A stretch of 64,000 bases of DNA. It comes from Cherax quadricarinatus. Its lineage: Eukaryota > Arthropoda > Malacostraca > Decapoda > Parastacidae. The stretch covers positions 23,728,508-23,792,507 of the forward strand of contig NC_091301.1 of NCBI RefSeq assembly GCF_038502225.1, read 5' to 3'. A program made the translations under genes and the position numbers. Under the pieces are notes generated by a model. That model saw nothing but the letters and a program-made list of their open reading frames with translations. It was not told where the DNA came from and searched no databases. Positions 40,860 through 51,794 of this stretch are shown one piece after another. The number at the start of each line of letters is the position of its first letter. The first letter of the stretch is position 1.

Positions 40860-41420
40860 AGGAGCTACTGGGATAGACCACGAGCTGAGGATACAACAGT
40901 GTGCTGAGGATACATTACTGTGTGAGGGTACAGCACTGTTCTGATCATACATTACTGTGTGGTGGAGACACAACAGTACAGTGTGATGGCGATACACTAT
41001 TGTGTGGTTAAGATACATAACTGTATGGTAAAGATACAGCAGTGTGCTGGGGGTACACTGTTGTATGGTGAAGATACATAACTGTCTGGTGATAATGCAG
41101 CGGAGTTTCTGAGGTTACATTACTGTGTTGAGGATACAGCAGCGTGCTGGGGATACATAACAATGTCGTAAGGATACATACAACACTGCTGGGGGATACA
41201 TTTACTGTGTAGTGAGGATACAGTATTATGTGATGGGAATACCTTTACAATGTTGCAGGGATATATTTACTGTGTGATTGAAATAAGAGTTGTAAATAAT
41301 ATGTTGTGTAATGTGTGAGGATGTGTTGTGAATCATAGTAGTATAGTGTGAGTCACAACGGTGTGAGGACGAGCTGTGTCACAGTAGTGTAGTGTGAGTC
41401 ACAACGGTGTGAGGGCCAGT
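40860..41420. repeat. Decayed minisatellite GATACAnnA.TGTG
   Basis: Imperfect ~19-20-bp units (e.g. GGATACATTACTGTGTG, AGATACATAACTGT) run to about 41280. A longer ~60-bp duplication (TAGTGTGAGTCACAACGGTG) follows at 41340-41420. Confidence 0.65.
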
Positions 41421-41774
41421 TAGAGAGGTTCGTGTTTATACTAGCCACTGCGTTTGTGGATTATTGAGCAGTCACCCTCCATCCCGGATGAACGCTCTTT
41501 TAACGTATATTGTGGCGTTCATAGCAGTGTGCCAATTCTGTTGTGTACGTCATTTTTTATGTATAGAAAAGTTCTGATTGCAAATCATGCTAAAAGTGTA
41601 GCATAAATTGTCTATGTTTTCAATAGTTTGCCCACAAATCACGGAACACAACATGGCGGGGTGTTTTTTTTTTTTAATATAAGATAGAAGTATTCATATA
41701 TTTTTTAGGTGTGAATATTATCTAATGAAACTTGTGTTATATGGTAGATTCCTATATGAATATTTTTGCCAGTT
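41421..41774. other. No gene seen
   Basis: Unassigned AT-rich sequence with a T-run at 41665. Confidence 0.35.
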
Positions 41775-41982
41775 GTACACAACCCGCAGATATGAGACAG
41801 AAGCTTATGACGACGTTTCGGTCCGATTTGGTTCATTGACTAGTCACACTAACATACGATGGTGAGGGAGCCAGTATATATTGGCTCCCTCATCTTCGTG
41901 TGTTAGTGTGATTAGTCAGTGGTCAAAGTCGGACTGAAATGTCATCTTAAGATTCTTTCTCCTACGTGCGGGTTGTGTGAGC
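41775..41982. repeat. Foldback 3, ~100-bp arms
   Basis: The left arm (about 41775-41872) and the right arm (about 41880-41982) are inverted with scattered differences, centred on AGTATATA. Both include the CGAAACGTCGTCATAAG-type box (complement at 41812-41828; decayed in the right arm as TGAAATGTCATCTTAAG). In the left arm on the minus strand GTGAC and GTCAT flank the core and can pair. The core is degenerate (TAGTCAA). Confidence 0.7.
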
Positions 41983-42040
41983 CTGGCCCATGGCCGGGCT
42001 CCGGGAGTAGGAAAAATTCTCAGAACTTATCAAAGGTATA
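41983..42040 (+). mobile_element. LINE-C2 3' tail
   Basis: GCCTGGCCCATGGCCGGGCT, CCGGGAGTAGG and TATCAAAGGTATA; fused to the foldback. Confidence 0.75.
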
Positions 42041-42404
42041 TTGTTCCAGTCACGGTATTGTGCTTTTTTGTTCTTTTGACAGTTATACTGAAAAACATAC
42101 ATAAGTAATAAAAACTTGCCGGCGGTCCAGAAAGCCTCTTGAAACCCAATAGATGCGGGTTGTTTCATTTAGTTTTACACTTATTGCTAGCTCAGTCCTC
42201 AGGGAAACAGTATAAAATTATATTTTTTGTATATACTTATTTTTTGTTTTGTTGCCCCAGTTACCAGCCAGTCACGCAAAGTGCTAGTCCGTCAACTTTC
42301 TTCAACAGTAGATCTCCAGCTATGTTGTGTGAATTGGTACGCTGAGATTATACATGCATGCTCCTTGCATTATCATGCAAGGCGCTGTTAGGTTATTGAC
42401 TACA

Positions 42405-42770
42405 CGAGGAGCATTAAGGCAAGCACCAGACGAGACGAGCCTGGCCCAAGGCCGGACTCTGGGAATAGAAAAACTCTCGGAACTCATCATAGGTATATCA
42501 AAGGTATGTCATCTGTATACTACCATTCAAGGACACTTTAATACCTAAAATTGGGAATAAACGTTATTAATCTCTTAGTGTATGTTCGCTGAAACTGGAC
42601 AAGTATCTTCACCAGGTGCCAGATCAACCAGGCTATGATGGATATGTGGGGCAGCGGGCCTCCAGCAGCAACAGCCTGGCTGACCAAGAAAGCACCAGAT
42701 GAGCCTGGCCCATGGCCGGGCTCTGAGAGCAGTGAAACTCTCGAAACTCTTCAAAGATATATCAAAGCTA
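42405..42770 (+). mobile_element. Two LINE-C2 3' tails in tandem
   Basis: 42405-42510 has GAGCCTGGCCCAAGGCCGG...TCATCATAGGTATATCAAAGGTA. 42590-42770 has a longer end, encoding LDKYLHQVPDQPGYDGYVGQ and an SSNSLADQ segment, then the tail. Both on plus, separated by 80 bp of other DNA. Confidence 0.75.
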
Positions 42771-43006
42771 TTACCTGTGCCTGAAGGTTCCAGACCCAGC
42801 CATGTGGCCGCACATACTCAAACATAAATATCACAGGAACTAACTATAAGAACTTACCCACTTCCTTCTTGACAACAGCTAGAAGTCTCTTGATAATTCC
42901 CCTTGCATATGAAAGTCTTGGTTCCTTTACACTTAGTGAGTTTTCACTTGGTATGCTAATAATAAAAGATCATCCGAAAGGCCTCTCGGTTAATCTTTTA
43001 TTTTTA
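42771..43006. other. LINE scrap and unassigned DNA
   Basis: A region near 42870-42960 resembles antisense LINE-C1 (TCTTGATAATTCCCCTTGCA..), otherwise unassigned. Confidence 0.35.
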
Positions 43007-43126
43007 AAGTTCCTTGATAATGTGAGAAATCAAGAAAACGCTTGGAATTTCACTATTTTTTTCACAGTGGTTGTTCTGCATATTGTGAGACCACCTGTTT
43101 ACTGTGATCTTATTGTATATATATAT

Positions 43127-43219
<93 letters not shown>
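43007..43219 (+). repeat. Single arm of the 24606 foldback, then (TA)n
   Basis: GTTCCTTGATAATGTGAGAA and CTTGGAATTTCACTATT follow the right arm at 24675-24749 and extend beyond it (ACCTGTTTACTGTGATCTTA), reaching (TA)n (43116-43219). The hammerhead-like stem II is decayed here (GTGAGAAATCAAGAAAA). Confidence 0.75.
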
Positions 43220-43222
<3 letters not shown>

Positions 43223-43689
43223 CTTTCTTTCAACACATCGGCCGTATCCCACCGAGGCGGGGTGGCCCAAAAGAAAAAAACGAAAGTTTCTCCTTTTACA
43301 TTTAGTAATATATACAGGAGAAGGGGTTACTAGCCCCTTGCTCCCGGCATTTTAGTTGCCTCTTACAACACGCATGGCGTACGGAGGAAGAATTCTGTTC
43401 CACTTCCCCATGGAGATAAGAGGAAATAAACAAGAACAAGAACTAGAAAGAAAATAGAAGAAAACCCAGAGGGGTATGTATATATACGCTTGTACATGTA
43501 TGTGTATTGTGACCTAAGTGTAAGTAGAAGTAGCAAGACGTACCTGAAATCTTGCATGTTCATGAGACAGAAAAAAGGACACCAGCAATCCTACCATCAT
43601 GTAAAACAATTACAGGCTTTCGTTTTACTCTCACTTGGCAGGACGGTAGTACCTCCCTGGGCGGTTGCTGTCTACCAACCTACTACCTA

Positions 43690-43690
<1 letters not shown>
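43220..43690 (-). mobile_element. RTE-like 3' tail, second subfamily
   Basis: GGCCGTATCCCACCGAGGCG, GGGTGGCCCAAAAG corresponds to the LINE-D 3' UTR (CACCCTGCCTTGGTGGGA) but differs beyond it, so this is a related non-identical family. It continues to CTACCAACCTACTACCTAG at 43690 and is enclosed by (TA)n on both sides. No ORF. Confidence 0.6.
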
Positions 43691-43765
<75 letters not shown>

Positions 43766-43766
43766 A
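43691..43766. repeat. (TA)n microsatellite
   Basis: One TTTATA interruption near the end; a C13 run follows at 43790-43802. Confidence 0.95.
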
Positions 43767-43917
43767 ACTCATCTTCAGCAGTAGAGAACCCCCCCCCCCC
43801 CCAGAAAATTTCTCATATGTGAAAGGAATGTCATAAACCAATTGGTTCCAAGAGTCTTCCTACTCCCGCAGCCCGCCCTGGATCCGCATACTTAATAATT
43901 AGCTTAACACGTGTCGA

Positions 43918-44672
43918 AATAATGTTTTAAGGATTCTTTGTCAAAGTTTCTGAATGCTGTTTTGAGGTTTCCCAATCTTGCATATGCCGCTGACATTATA
44001 AGAGTGTGTGTGTGTGTGTATGCGTGTATACTCGCCTATTTGTACTCACCTATTTCTGGTTGCAGGGGTCGAGTCATAGCTCCTGGCTACACCTCTTCAC
44101 TGATTGCTACTAGGTCCTCTCTCTTCCTGCTCCATGAGCTTTATCAACCTCGTCCTAAAACTGTGTATGGTTCCTTCCTCCACTACGTCAATTTCTAGGA
44201 TATTCCACTTCCTGACAACTTTGTAACTGAAGAAGTACTTCCTAACATCCCTCTGACTCATAGGAGTCTTCAACTTCCAGTTGTGACCCCTTGTTTCTGT
44301 GTCCTATCTCTGGAATATCCTGTCTTTGTCCACCTTGTCAATTCCTCGCAGTATTTTATACACTCCTGTCCTCCAGTGTCGTCAGGCCGATTTCCCTTAA
44401 TCTTTCTTCGCAGGACAGTCCCATTAGCTTTGGGACTTTCTTTAATTTCTTGACGTGCTTGACCAGGTGTGGGTTCCAAACTGGTGCTGCATACTCCATT
44501 ACGGGCCTGAGGTATATGGTGGACAGAGTCTTGAATGATTCCTTACAGAGGTATCGGAACGCTATTCTCAGGTGTGTGTGTTTGTACTCACCTAATTATG
44601 GTTCCAGGGGTCGAGACTCAGCTCCTGGCCCCGCCTCTTCACTGAGTGCTACTAGGTCCTCACTCTCCCTGC
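43918..44672 (-). mobile_element. LINE-B array (three fragments, minus strand)
   Basis: From right to left: a tail (44583-44672, complement of GAGGCGGGGCCAGGAGCT), a C-terminal copy (about 44045-44575: complement encodes an IAFRYLCKESFKTLSTIYLR-like segment, KKLKKVPKLMGLSCEE, VEEGTIHSF), a (GT)n edge, and the start of a third C-terminal piece (43918-44005). Each junction lies at (GT)n/(CA)n or the GTGAGTA word, as in the 35-kb array. Confidence 0.8.
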
Positions 44673-44674
44673 TG

Positions 44675-44675
<1 letters not shown>

Positions 44676-44720
<45 letters not shown>

Positions 44721-44723
44721 CGC
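44676..44723. repeat. (GT)n microsatellite
   Basis: GT units with one TTT interruption; 5' edge of the LINE-B minus array. Confidence 0.9.
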
Positions 44724-44922
44724 ACGTGTGTGTCTTCCATCTCCTTGCATCATTTTCCTTGCGTCACTCACTATCGTTGCCTTTGCCTTATGAGTTAGTT
44801 TTGTCGTTTTCTGTATCCAATGTGGTGGTGTATGAGAGGGGATTGAGGTTGATGATGGAAGGGAGGGGGGGACTGTCAGGTTCGCTCAAACTGGGATTGC
44901 TTCTCTGTTGTCGACTCAACTA
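44724..44922. other. No gene seen
   Basis: Short unassigned spacer between LINE-B and LINE-C1. Confidence 0.4.
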
Positions 44923-45041
44923 CCTGGAGTCTACCTGGAGGGCATTCCGGTGATCAACGCCCCCGCGGCCCGGTCCACGACCAGGCCTCCCGGTGGATCA
45001 GGGCCTGATCAACGAGGCTGTTACCGCTGGCCGCACGCAAT

Positions 45042-45918
45042 TCAACGTACGAACCACAGCCCGACTGATCCGGCACCGTCTTTAGGTATCTGTCCACCCC
45101 CCTCTTCAAGGCAACCAGGGGTCTTCCCGTAATGCCCCTTATTGCTGGTGGGAGGCTGTTGAACAGTCTTGGGCCCCGGACACTTATTGTGTTTTCTCAT
45201 AGTGTACCAGTGACGCCCGTACTTTTCACTGGGGGTATGTTGCATCGCCTGCCAAGTCTTTTGCTTTCGTATGGAGTGATTGTTGTGTGCATATTAAGGA
45301 CCAGTCTCTTCAGAATCTTCCAGGTGTGGATTATGATATCTCTCTCGCCTGCGCTCTAGTGAGTACAAGTCAAGTGCTTCCAGGCACTCCCAGTAGTTAA
45401 GGTGTTTGATGGAGCTTATATGTGCAGTAAAGGTTCTCTGTACATTCTCTATCTCTGCAATTTCACCTGCCTTGAATGGGGATGTTAATGTACAGCAGTA
45501 TTCCAGCCTAGAAAGAATAAGTGATTTAAAAAGGATCATCATTGGCTTAGCATCTCTTGTCTTGAATGTTCTCATTATCCATCCTATCAGCTTCCTAGCA
45601 GATGTGATAGTGTCATTGTCGTGGTCCTTGAAGGTGAGGTCTTCGGACATTACCACACCCAGGTCCTTCACATTACTTTTCCGCTCTATTGTGTGATTGG
45701 AGTTTGTAGTATACTCAGTCCTAGTTATTATTTCCTCCTGTTTTCCATAACAGTAGTTGGAATTTGTCTTCATTGAGCATCATATTGTTCTCTGTTGCCC
45801 ATTGGAAAACTTGGTTTATATCTTCTTGGAGCTTTGCCGTGTCCTCAATGGATGACACTCTCTTGCAGATCCTAGTATCGTCTGCATAAGATACAGTGCT
45901 GTGGTTTACATCTCTGTC
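45042..45918 (-). pseudogene. LINE-C1 RT thumb and C-terminal domain
   Basis: 45294-45773 reads ERKSNVKDLGVVMSEDLTFK, KLIGWIMRTFKTRDAKPMMI, LFKSLILSRLEYCCTLTSPF, HLNYWECLEALDLYSLERRR. Upstream codons 45860-45915 give the motif C region VSYADDTRICKRVSSIED in a shifted frame. 45042-45245 has the terminal part. Confidence 0.8.
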
Positions 45919-46508
45919 TAGTCTGATATGAGAATAAGGAACAGGATAGGTGCGAGTACTGTGCCTTGTGGGACAGAGCTCTTCACTATGGCAGCATCTG
46001 ATTTAACTCCGTTTACCACTACTCTTTGTGTGCTATTGGTTAGAAAGTTGAAGATCCATCTGCCTATTTTGCCGGTTATCCCTTTAACACGCATTTTGTG
46101 TGCTGTTACACCATGGTCGCACTTGTCAAAGGCTTTTGCAAAGTCTGTGTATACTACAAGTGCATTCTGCTTGTTTTCCAGTGCATCTAGGACCATATCA
46201 TAGTGGTCAAGCAGTTGCGAAAGGCAGGAGCAACCTGCTCTGAAACTATGTTGCCCTGGGTTGTGCAATTTTTGGGAGTCCAGGTGGTTTGCTATCCTGC
46301 TTCTTAGAACTCTGTCAAAGATTTTTATGATGTGGGACGTTAAAGCTATTGGTTTATAGTCCTTAGTTACTGCTTTGCTGCCACCTTTATGGAGTTGGGC
46401 TATATCTGTTGTTTTTAGTGACTGGGGAATCTCGCCTGTGTCTAAGCTCCTTCTCCATAGCATACTTAGGGCCCGTAAGAGGGATTTCTTGCAGTTTTTA
46501 ATGAACAC
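45918..46508 (-). pseudogene. LINE-C1 RT core
   Basis: 196 residues: SLDTGEIPQSLKTTDIAQLH, DYKPIALTSHIIKIFDRVLR, PGQHSFRAGCSCLSQLLDHY, motif A VYTDFAKAFDKCDHG, VPQGTVLAPILFLILISD (motif B). It ends at a frameshift just before YADD. The NYRP motif is DYKP here. Confidence 0.85.
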
Positions 46509-46514
46509 AGAGTT

Positions 46515-46931
46515 CTACAAGTCTGGGCCTGGGGCTGAGTACATGGGCATGTCGTCGATGGCTTTCTCTAAGTCTAGTGGAGTTAGGGTTATGTCATAAA
46601 TCTGGCCTACATTGGCAGGGTTTTGAGGCTCATTCATGAAAAAATTGTTTGGATTGTCTATCTTTAAACTGGTTAGTGGCTCGCTGAACACTGAGTCATA
46701 TTGCAATTTCATTATCTCGCTCATTTTTTTGTTGTCGTCTGTGTAGGATCCGTCTTGTCTGAGCAGGGGCCCTATGCTAGAAGTGGTTTTTGACTTGTTT
46801 TTGGCATATGAAAAGAAATACTTCGAATTTCTTTCAATTTCATTAATCGCTTTTAGCTCCTCTTGTCTCTCCTGGATCCTGTATGAGTCCTTCAACTTCA
46901 GCTCAATATTTTCCACTTCCCTGGTTAGCAC
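46515..46931 (-). pseudogene. LINE-C1 linker between endonuclease and RT
   Basis: RIQERQEELKAINEIERNSK, YFFSYAKNKSKTTSSIGPLL, DKK-type SYTDDNKKMSEIMKLQYDSV and LDLEKAIDDMPMYSAPGPDL, the conserved lead-in to RT. Confidence 0.8.
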
Positions 46932-46956
46932 TTCCTTCCGTGTATCATTGAGGAGC

Positions 46957-47994
46957 TCAATGATTCTTCGTCTTCTCCTGTAGAGGGAGCTTCTCTCTCT
47001 CCAGTTTACTTCTTTTCTTTTGTCTTATAGGAATATACCTTGAACATACTTCAGCTACCAGGAGGGTGATCTTTTCGAGGCATTGGTTAGGGTCCATGTA
47101 ATTTAAGAAATCCTCCCAGCATGTTTCATTTAGGACATAGTTTACCTGATCCCAGATGATGTTCTTGCTGTTGAAGTTGAATTTGGTAAAGGTACCCTCA
47201 TAACTGTATGCATCTTGCCGATCAGGACTCCTGTACATGCAAGTCTGGACTTCGATTAGATTGTGATCAGAATTTGTTGTTTTTGATATTGTTATATTCC
47301 TTACCAGGTCCTCATTATTTGTGAAAATAAGGTCCAGTGTGTTCTCCAGTCTTGTTGGCTCCACTATTTGCTGACTTAGGGTGTGCTTGTTGCAGAAATT
47401 CAGCAGCTCCTGTGTGTGTGACCTTTCATCTGAGCTACCTCCAGGGATTATTTCCGCTACGACATTTGCTATATTCTTCCATTTTTTGTCATTGATTGAA
47501 GTCACCAAGCAGCAAGATGTTTGGGGATGGGGCTGGAAAGTTATCCAGACAGGAGTCAACTTTTGACAGTTGTTCTTTGAACTGTTGGAAAGTTGCATCC
47601 GGTGGCTTATGTACAAGTACAATGACTAAGTTTTGGTTCTCGATTTTTATTGTCAGAACTTCAACTACATCATTTGTGGTGTTCAGTATCTCTGTGCAAA
47701 CGAGACTTTGACATACAGGCCAACCCCCCCTTGTTGCCTGTTCTTTCTGTCGCATCTGAAAAGGGTGTATCCAGGTATCCATATTTCACTGTCAAAGTAA
47801 TCTTTTGCGTGGGTCTCTGTGAAGGCTGCAAACAGTGCATTTGACTCCTCTAGAAGTCCACTAATGAAAGGTATTTTGTTGTTTGTGGATGGCTTAAGGT
47901 CCTGTATATTATCAAATGTAAATGAGGTTGTGTTGCATGTTTGTTGGGGGGATTTTGTTGTTGGTATCAGTAGTTGTGAGCCCGGAGGGGCCAC
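46957..47994 (-). pseudogene. LINE-C1 EEP (APE-like) endonuclease
   Basis: Three overlapping frames rebuild the domain by position: 47683-47994 has LFAAFTETHAKDYFDSEIWI and GGVGLYVK (catalytic Glu in TETH); 47489-47782 has IVLVHKPPDATFQQFKEQLS and NILLLGDFNQ (GDFN Asp/Asn); 46957-47622 has EPTRLENTLDLIFTNNEDLV and TNSDHNLIEV (SDH catalytic His). In LINEs this enzyme nicks the target to start reverse transcription. Two frameshifts interrupt it; all signature residues remain. Confidence 0.85.
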
Positions 47995-48474
47995 TGGTTG
48001 TGCCTCCAGTCCAACAAGGCTCCAAGGTGGTGGACTATTTTGGTTATCTCTCCATTTTCTTCGTTTCCTACCCCTAAAAAATCACTTGGGGTGTTGTCAT
48101 AGCTACTATGATGTGTTGTATGGGGTGTGTGCCTCCTGGTCCCTTTTAGATGGTATGCAGTGCAATTGGTATTGTAACATTGTTTTTCAAGGACTGAAGA
48201 CTGACACATCTCAGGGTGGAAGTATTTGCAAAAGGTAGAACGACACACTCCCCTAGACAGGAGGTCACGGCATTTTTTTGGGATGCTCAAAGTTGCATGC
48301 TCCATTCGTTTTCCCTGATATTCCGTGTTTACAGATGCCCCATACATAGTATTTGCACCATTTTGTTTTTGGCTGGGTCCAGTTCGTACTGGATGTATTC
48401 TTAGTCTGTGTGGGCCCTAGAGCTGCACTACAGTCCTCCATAGCCAAACCAGAGACACCACCATCTGTTGTCAT
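47967..48474 (-). pseudogene. LINE-C1 ORF1-like region with three CCCH fingers
   Basis: Finger 1 (frame 48265-48474): CKYYVWGICKHG...ACNFEH, spacing C-X7-C-X11-C-X3-H. Finger 2 (frame 47967-48347): CRDLLSRGVCRSTFCKYFH, C-X8-C-X4-C-X3-H. Finger 3: CQSSVLEKQCYNTNCTAYH, C-X8-C-X4-C-X3-H, followed by basic LKGTRRH. A one-base change in a 7-A run separates fingers 1 and 2. The fingers run into the endonuclease frame by a shift, so in the intact element they may belong to the same protein or to a separate ORF1. CCCH fingers bind RNA in known proteins; an RNA-binding role is inferred. Confidence 0.75.
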
Positions 48475-48520
48475 GGCACAAGCATTTTTCCTGGAAGGGA
48501 ACTCCCCGACTACATCTGTA

Positions 48521-48830
48521 CTAGATGACTGTGATGGCTGCAGAAGAGTCTACCCTAGAGGAGGAGGACTCTACTACATCTGTACTAGGTGCTATGGCGT
48601 TGGTGGCTGTGGAGGAGTCTTTAACTGAATCCGGATTTTCACAATGGCTGGGGGCTGGGTCTGGGTCAGCCCTAAGGCTGGGGACTGAGCTAGCTGTTTT
48701 TGTTTCCTGTGTTTTTTCCAGTGTGTATCTGCTTATTTTTGGGTCAGTTGTTGTAGACTGGGCATTCTCTGTGTTAGACTTTACTCCTCTCCTATCTTCC
48801 CATGCTCTATATATTCCAAAAGTTAAGTCT
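48521..48830 (-). pseudogene. LINE-C1 Ser/Thr-rich leader
   Basis: STENAQSTTTDPKISRYTLE-like low-complexity residues, rich in Ser, Thr, Asp and Pro, upstream of the fingers in a different frame. The Met used by the long frame lies in the microsatellite at about 48905 and is not credible as the natural start. Confidence 0.5.
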
Positions 48831-49006
48831 GTTTGTCTGTCTGTCTGTCTCTCTCTCTCTATCTCATATATCACTGCTGGGTAGTGTGTGTGCCGCGAGC
48901 TGGTCAATGCTGTGTAGTGTGTGCAGTGATCTGGTCACCGCTGGGTAGTATGAGCTGGTCACTGTTGAGTAGTGTGTGAGTGACCTGGTGGGACGTAGAC
49001 ATACAC
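48831..49006. repeat. (TGTC)n/(TC)n and decayed ~40-bp repeats
   Basis: TGTC units and CT units (48827-48864), then imperfect units with GAGCTGGTCACTGCTGGGTA (48865-48990). Confidence 0.7.
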
Positions 49007-49282
49007 AGTACCACTACTCACAATACCATTCCACACAGTACCACTACTCACAATACCATTCCACACAGTACCACTACTCACAATACCATTCCACACAGTA
49101 CCACTACTCACAATACCATTCCACACAGTACCACTACTCACAATACCATTCCACACAGTACCACTACTCACAATACCATTCCACATAGTACCATTACTCC
49201 CAGTACCATTCCACACAGTACCACTACTCACAATACCATTCCACACAGTACCACTACTCACAATACCATTCCACACAGTACC
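49007..49282. repeat. 30-bp minisatellite, 9 copies
   Basis: Units of 30 bp (ACAGTACCACTACTCACAAT plus ACCATTCCAC), nearly identical except one variant copy at about 49186-49215. Because 30 is a multiple of 3, all frames repeat a 10-residue word on both strands; no gene is implied. Confidence 0.95.
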
Positions 49283-50059
49283 ATTGGATTAAGAGCCCTT
49301 AACGAACATCAGGCCCCCGCCCCTCCCTCCCTCCACTCTTCCCAGGAAAGATCATGACTAAGTTTACATGTTGACTCATGAGTAGTCTACTGTCTTTAGT
49401 TGTTTTGTTTTAATGTTTGTATGAAGAATACAATTGGGAATTAAATGCTTACTCCGCTTGTTTACTGAAAATGGAGTCCATCATCTTAATTACACACATC
49501 ATTTCCCTGTTGTCAAGACAGTCAAATGAGTGACTGATGACAACATGTCAAACAGTGAAAAGCTGCCAGTTATATCTACCGCGCTCAGTGGCTCCACGTT
49601 TTCTTTTAGCGCCTCAGAATCGCCTTTAAACTGTATCTATATTTTCACCCGTTGTGGTAAGATACGTGCGGGTTATTTGTTTATAGTTCCGGTATTGTGC
49701 CTTTTCGTTCCTCATTATTGATTATTTGTAATGGACGGAAGAGAACCTAACCTAACTTAACCGAGAAATGTGCTACAAACTGTGTGAGAAGTCCACTTAG
49801 ATGCTTATGGGAATTATGAGGATGAGTTCATTGTTAATCGAGTCTTTTCTTTTTATTAGTTTCTTATAAATGAAGGTAAACAGTAAAAGGTAAAGTGTTC
49901 GTTCATCGTTGTGGTGGCGTGCCGCCAGACCTTACCAGTTTTGACTGTCAGTATTGTTGTGTTGCATCCAAAGTGAGGAGCAGCAGAGCAAGAATGCAAT
50001 TGTCAAGTTGACATACGAGCCTGCTGAGGAGGTTTTGTCTGCTTGATGGACCGCCCGGG
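49283..50059. other. No gene seen
   Basis: Unassigned. It includes a telomere-like scrap CCTAACCTAACTTAACC at 49747, too short to be a telomere repeat. Confidence 0.4.
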
Positions 50060-50900
50060 CTAAGACACCCCACACTGCTGCTCACAACCAACTGCTGCTT
50101 GCCCTCCTACCCTACTACCCTGACACCCTCCATCCATCGCTACAACCCTCTATCCCTAGTACCCCCCTCTCCCTCCCAAATACCCCCTCACCATCCATCC
50201 CTCACTACCATCCTATCTCCCTAGTACCCTCTCTCCCTCCATGCCTTCCCTCCAAATGGCCACCCTCCCTCTCCCACCCACCCAAACCTCCTCATCGAAA
50301 CCCTTCCTCTCCCTCCCACCCAACCCTCCTCATTGCAACCCTCCCTCTCCCTCCCCGCTACCATCCCTCTTTCTCCCCTCTTCCCTCCCTTCCTACCTAC
50401 TCCTTTCCTCTTTCCCCTCTTACTCTGTACTACCCTCCCCCTCTCTTACCTCCCTACATATTTACTACTCTTCACAAATAACTCGCACATAAGAGAATGA
50501 GACTTATGACGACGTTTCGGTCCGACTTGGACCATAAACTATTCAACCCTCCCTCCCTCTCCCCTGTTCCATCACTCCCTACCTACTACCCTCCTCCTCC
50601 CAACCCTCCCTCTTTCCCCACTACCCTTCCTGTCGACCCACTACCCTGCATTGCCACTACGTTACCCGCGTACTCACTGCCCTGCCTGCCCACTCCCTGC
50701 TCTACCTGCCCACTCACTGCCCTGCCTGCCCACCCCCTACCCACTCCTTGCCGTCTCACTATCTAGCCTATCCAGTTACTATCTTACCTGCCAACTCACA
50801 GTCTTGCCTGTCCATTCACTACCCTACCTTCCCACTCATTACATTGTCTGCCCACTCACTACCCTGCCTTCCCACTCATTACCTTGCCTGTTGGGAGGCA
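50060..50900. repeat. C/T-rich tract and CTGCC(T)GCCCACTCAC repeats
   Basis: 50090-50460 is Pro/Ser-coding low complexity (CCCTCC words). 50660-50890 is a decayed ~20-bp repeat (CCCACTCACTGCCCTGCCTG). Confidence 0.7.
50500..50543 (-). repeat. Single hammerhead-like box
   Basis: Minus strand: GGTCC-AAGTC-GGACC perfect stem followed by GAAACGTCGTCATAAG, same family as foldback 3. The core 5' of the stem is decayed (GTTTAT), so activity is unlikely. Confidence 0.5.
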
Positions 50901-51794
50901 AAGTAAGGACAAGGTAATGCAAGACCTTGAAGATAGAGGCAAGGAAGAGCGGGGAAGTAAGATAAGGAAGAAGGTAAGGAGGGGGGGGGGGGAGTTAAGA
51001 GCTAGGAGGCACAGTAAGAGATGAGGGAAATGTAGGAGAAGGGAAGAGGATTAGAGCAGTGCTGTAAAGATGACATGGAAGACATAGAAGGAACAGTGAA
51101 GCAATGTTGATGCAGTGCTCAGTGCTCAACCTTTTCTCATTTTAATACGTTCATTACCTTGCATGGTTCAGCGTAAGTTTCCTAACGCATTCTGCAAACT
51201 TCAAAATCCTCGCTATTTTAATTATTAATTAAGTTAGGTTACACATTCTATAAAAAACATGCATTTAACCACAAATAAACAAATTAAATAACGTCTGGCA
51301 ACGAGGTGGCCGAGCCTAACCAGGAAACGTAAGTCAGGAAACGTTTAAATCTGCACGAGAATGATTTAGTGGTGGGAGATAAAGAAGGGAGTGGAGGGGT
51401 AAGCAGGATGCTGTTATCATCCTCTGCGTATTGGAAGCCTCCCAAAGTCCATTCACCATGTAGAAACCATTAGTCAAGATATCAAGCGTAGCGCAAGGAA
51501 CACCATACCCAGGCTGGCCCGGGGACGGCATGGAGCATGACCTTTATGAGTAAGTCTGTTTGGGACCAAATTCCTGGTGGGATTTGAACTGAGGGATAGG
51601 CTTGAAGGGATGTTTTTCACCCTCAAATGGACACAAGGAATGGAATACGTGTCCAGGAAGGCTAGCTTCTCTTGGTGTCTACACGAGCCGCTGATAGTAT
51701 TTAGTGACCATAATTGTAGTAGGAAGGAACCCGACCGAACACACTCTTTGCTATCACCAGCCTCGTTCTGTAAACATCATCCCGCCTCGCCCAC
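50901..51794. other. No gene seen
   Basis: Purine-rich 50900-51100 with a G12 run, then AT-rich unassigned DNA. Short frames only. Confidence 0.35.

Larger units (their letters stand above)
44923..48830 (-). mobile_element. LINE-C1, nearly full length (3.9 kb)
   Basis: The 3' end (complement of GCCCTCCAGGTAGACTCCAGGTA) is at 44923-44945. Reading 5' to 3' on the minus strand: Ser/Thr-rich leader, three CCCH fingers, EEP endonuclease with all signature motifs, linker, RT with YADD, thumb and C-terminal domain. About eight frameshifts separate otherwise conserved frames and in-frame stops are few, so the element decayed mainly by small indels and is not ancient. The 5' edge near 48830 meets (TGTC)n/(TC)n. 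Confidence 0.85.

Noticed and set aside
45928..47844. Plus-strand frames opposite LINE-C1
   Set aside because: They are antisense to conserved RT and endonuclease motifs on the minus strand.
48979..49357. His/Thr repeat protein of 125 residues
   Set aside because: A 30-bp tandem repeat keeps all frames open on both strands; no gene signals.
49747..49763. Telomeric repeat (CCTAA)n
   Set aside because: Only two exact units; arthropod telomeres are long arrays.
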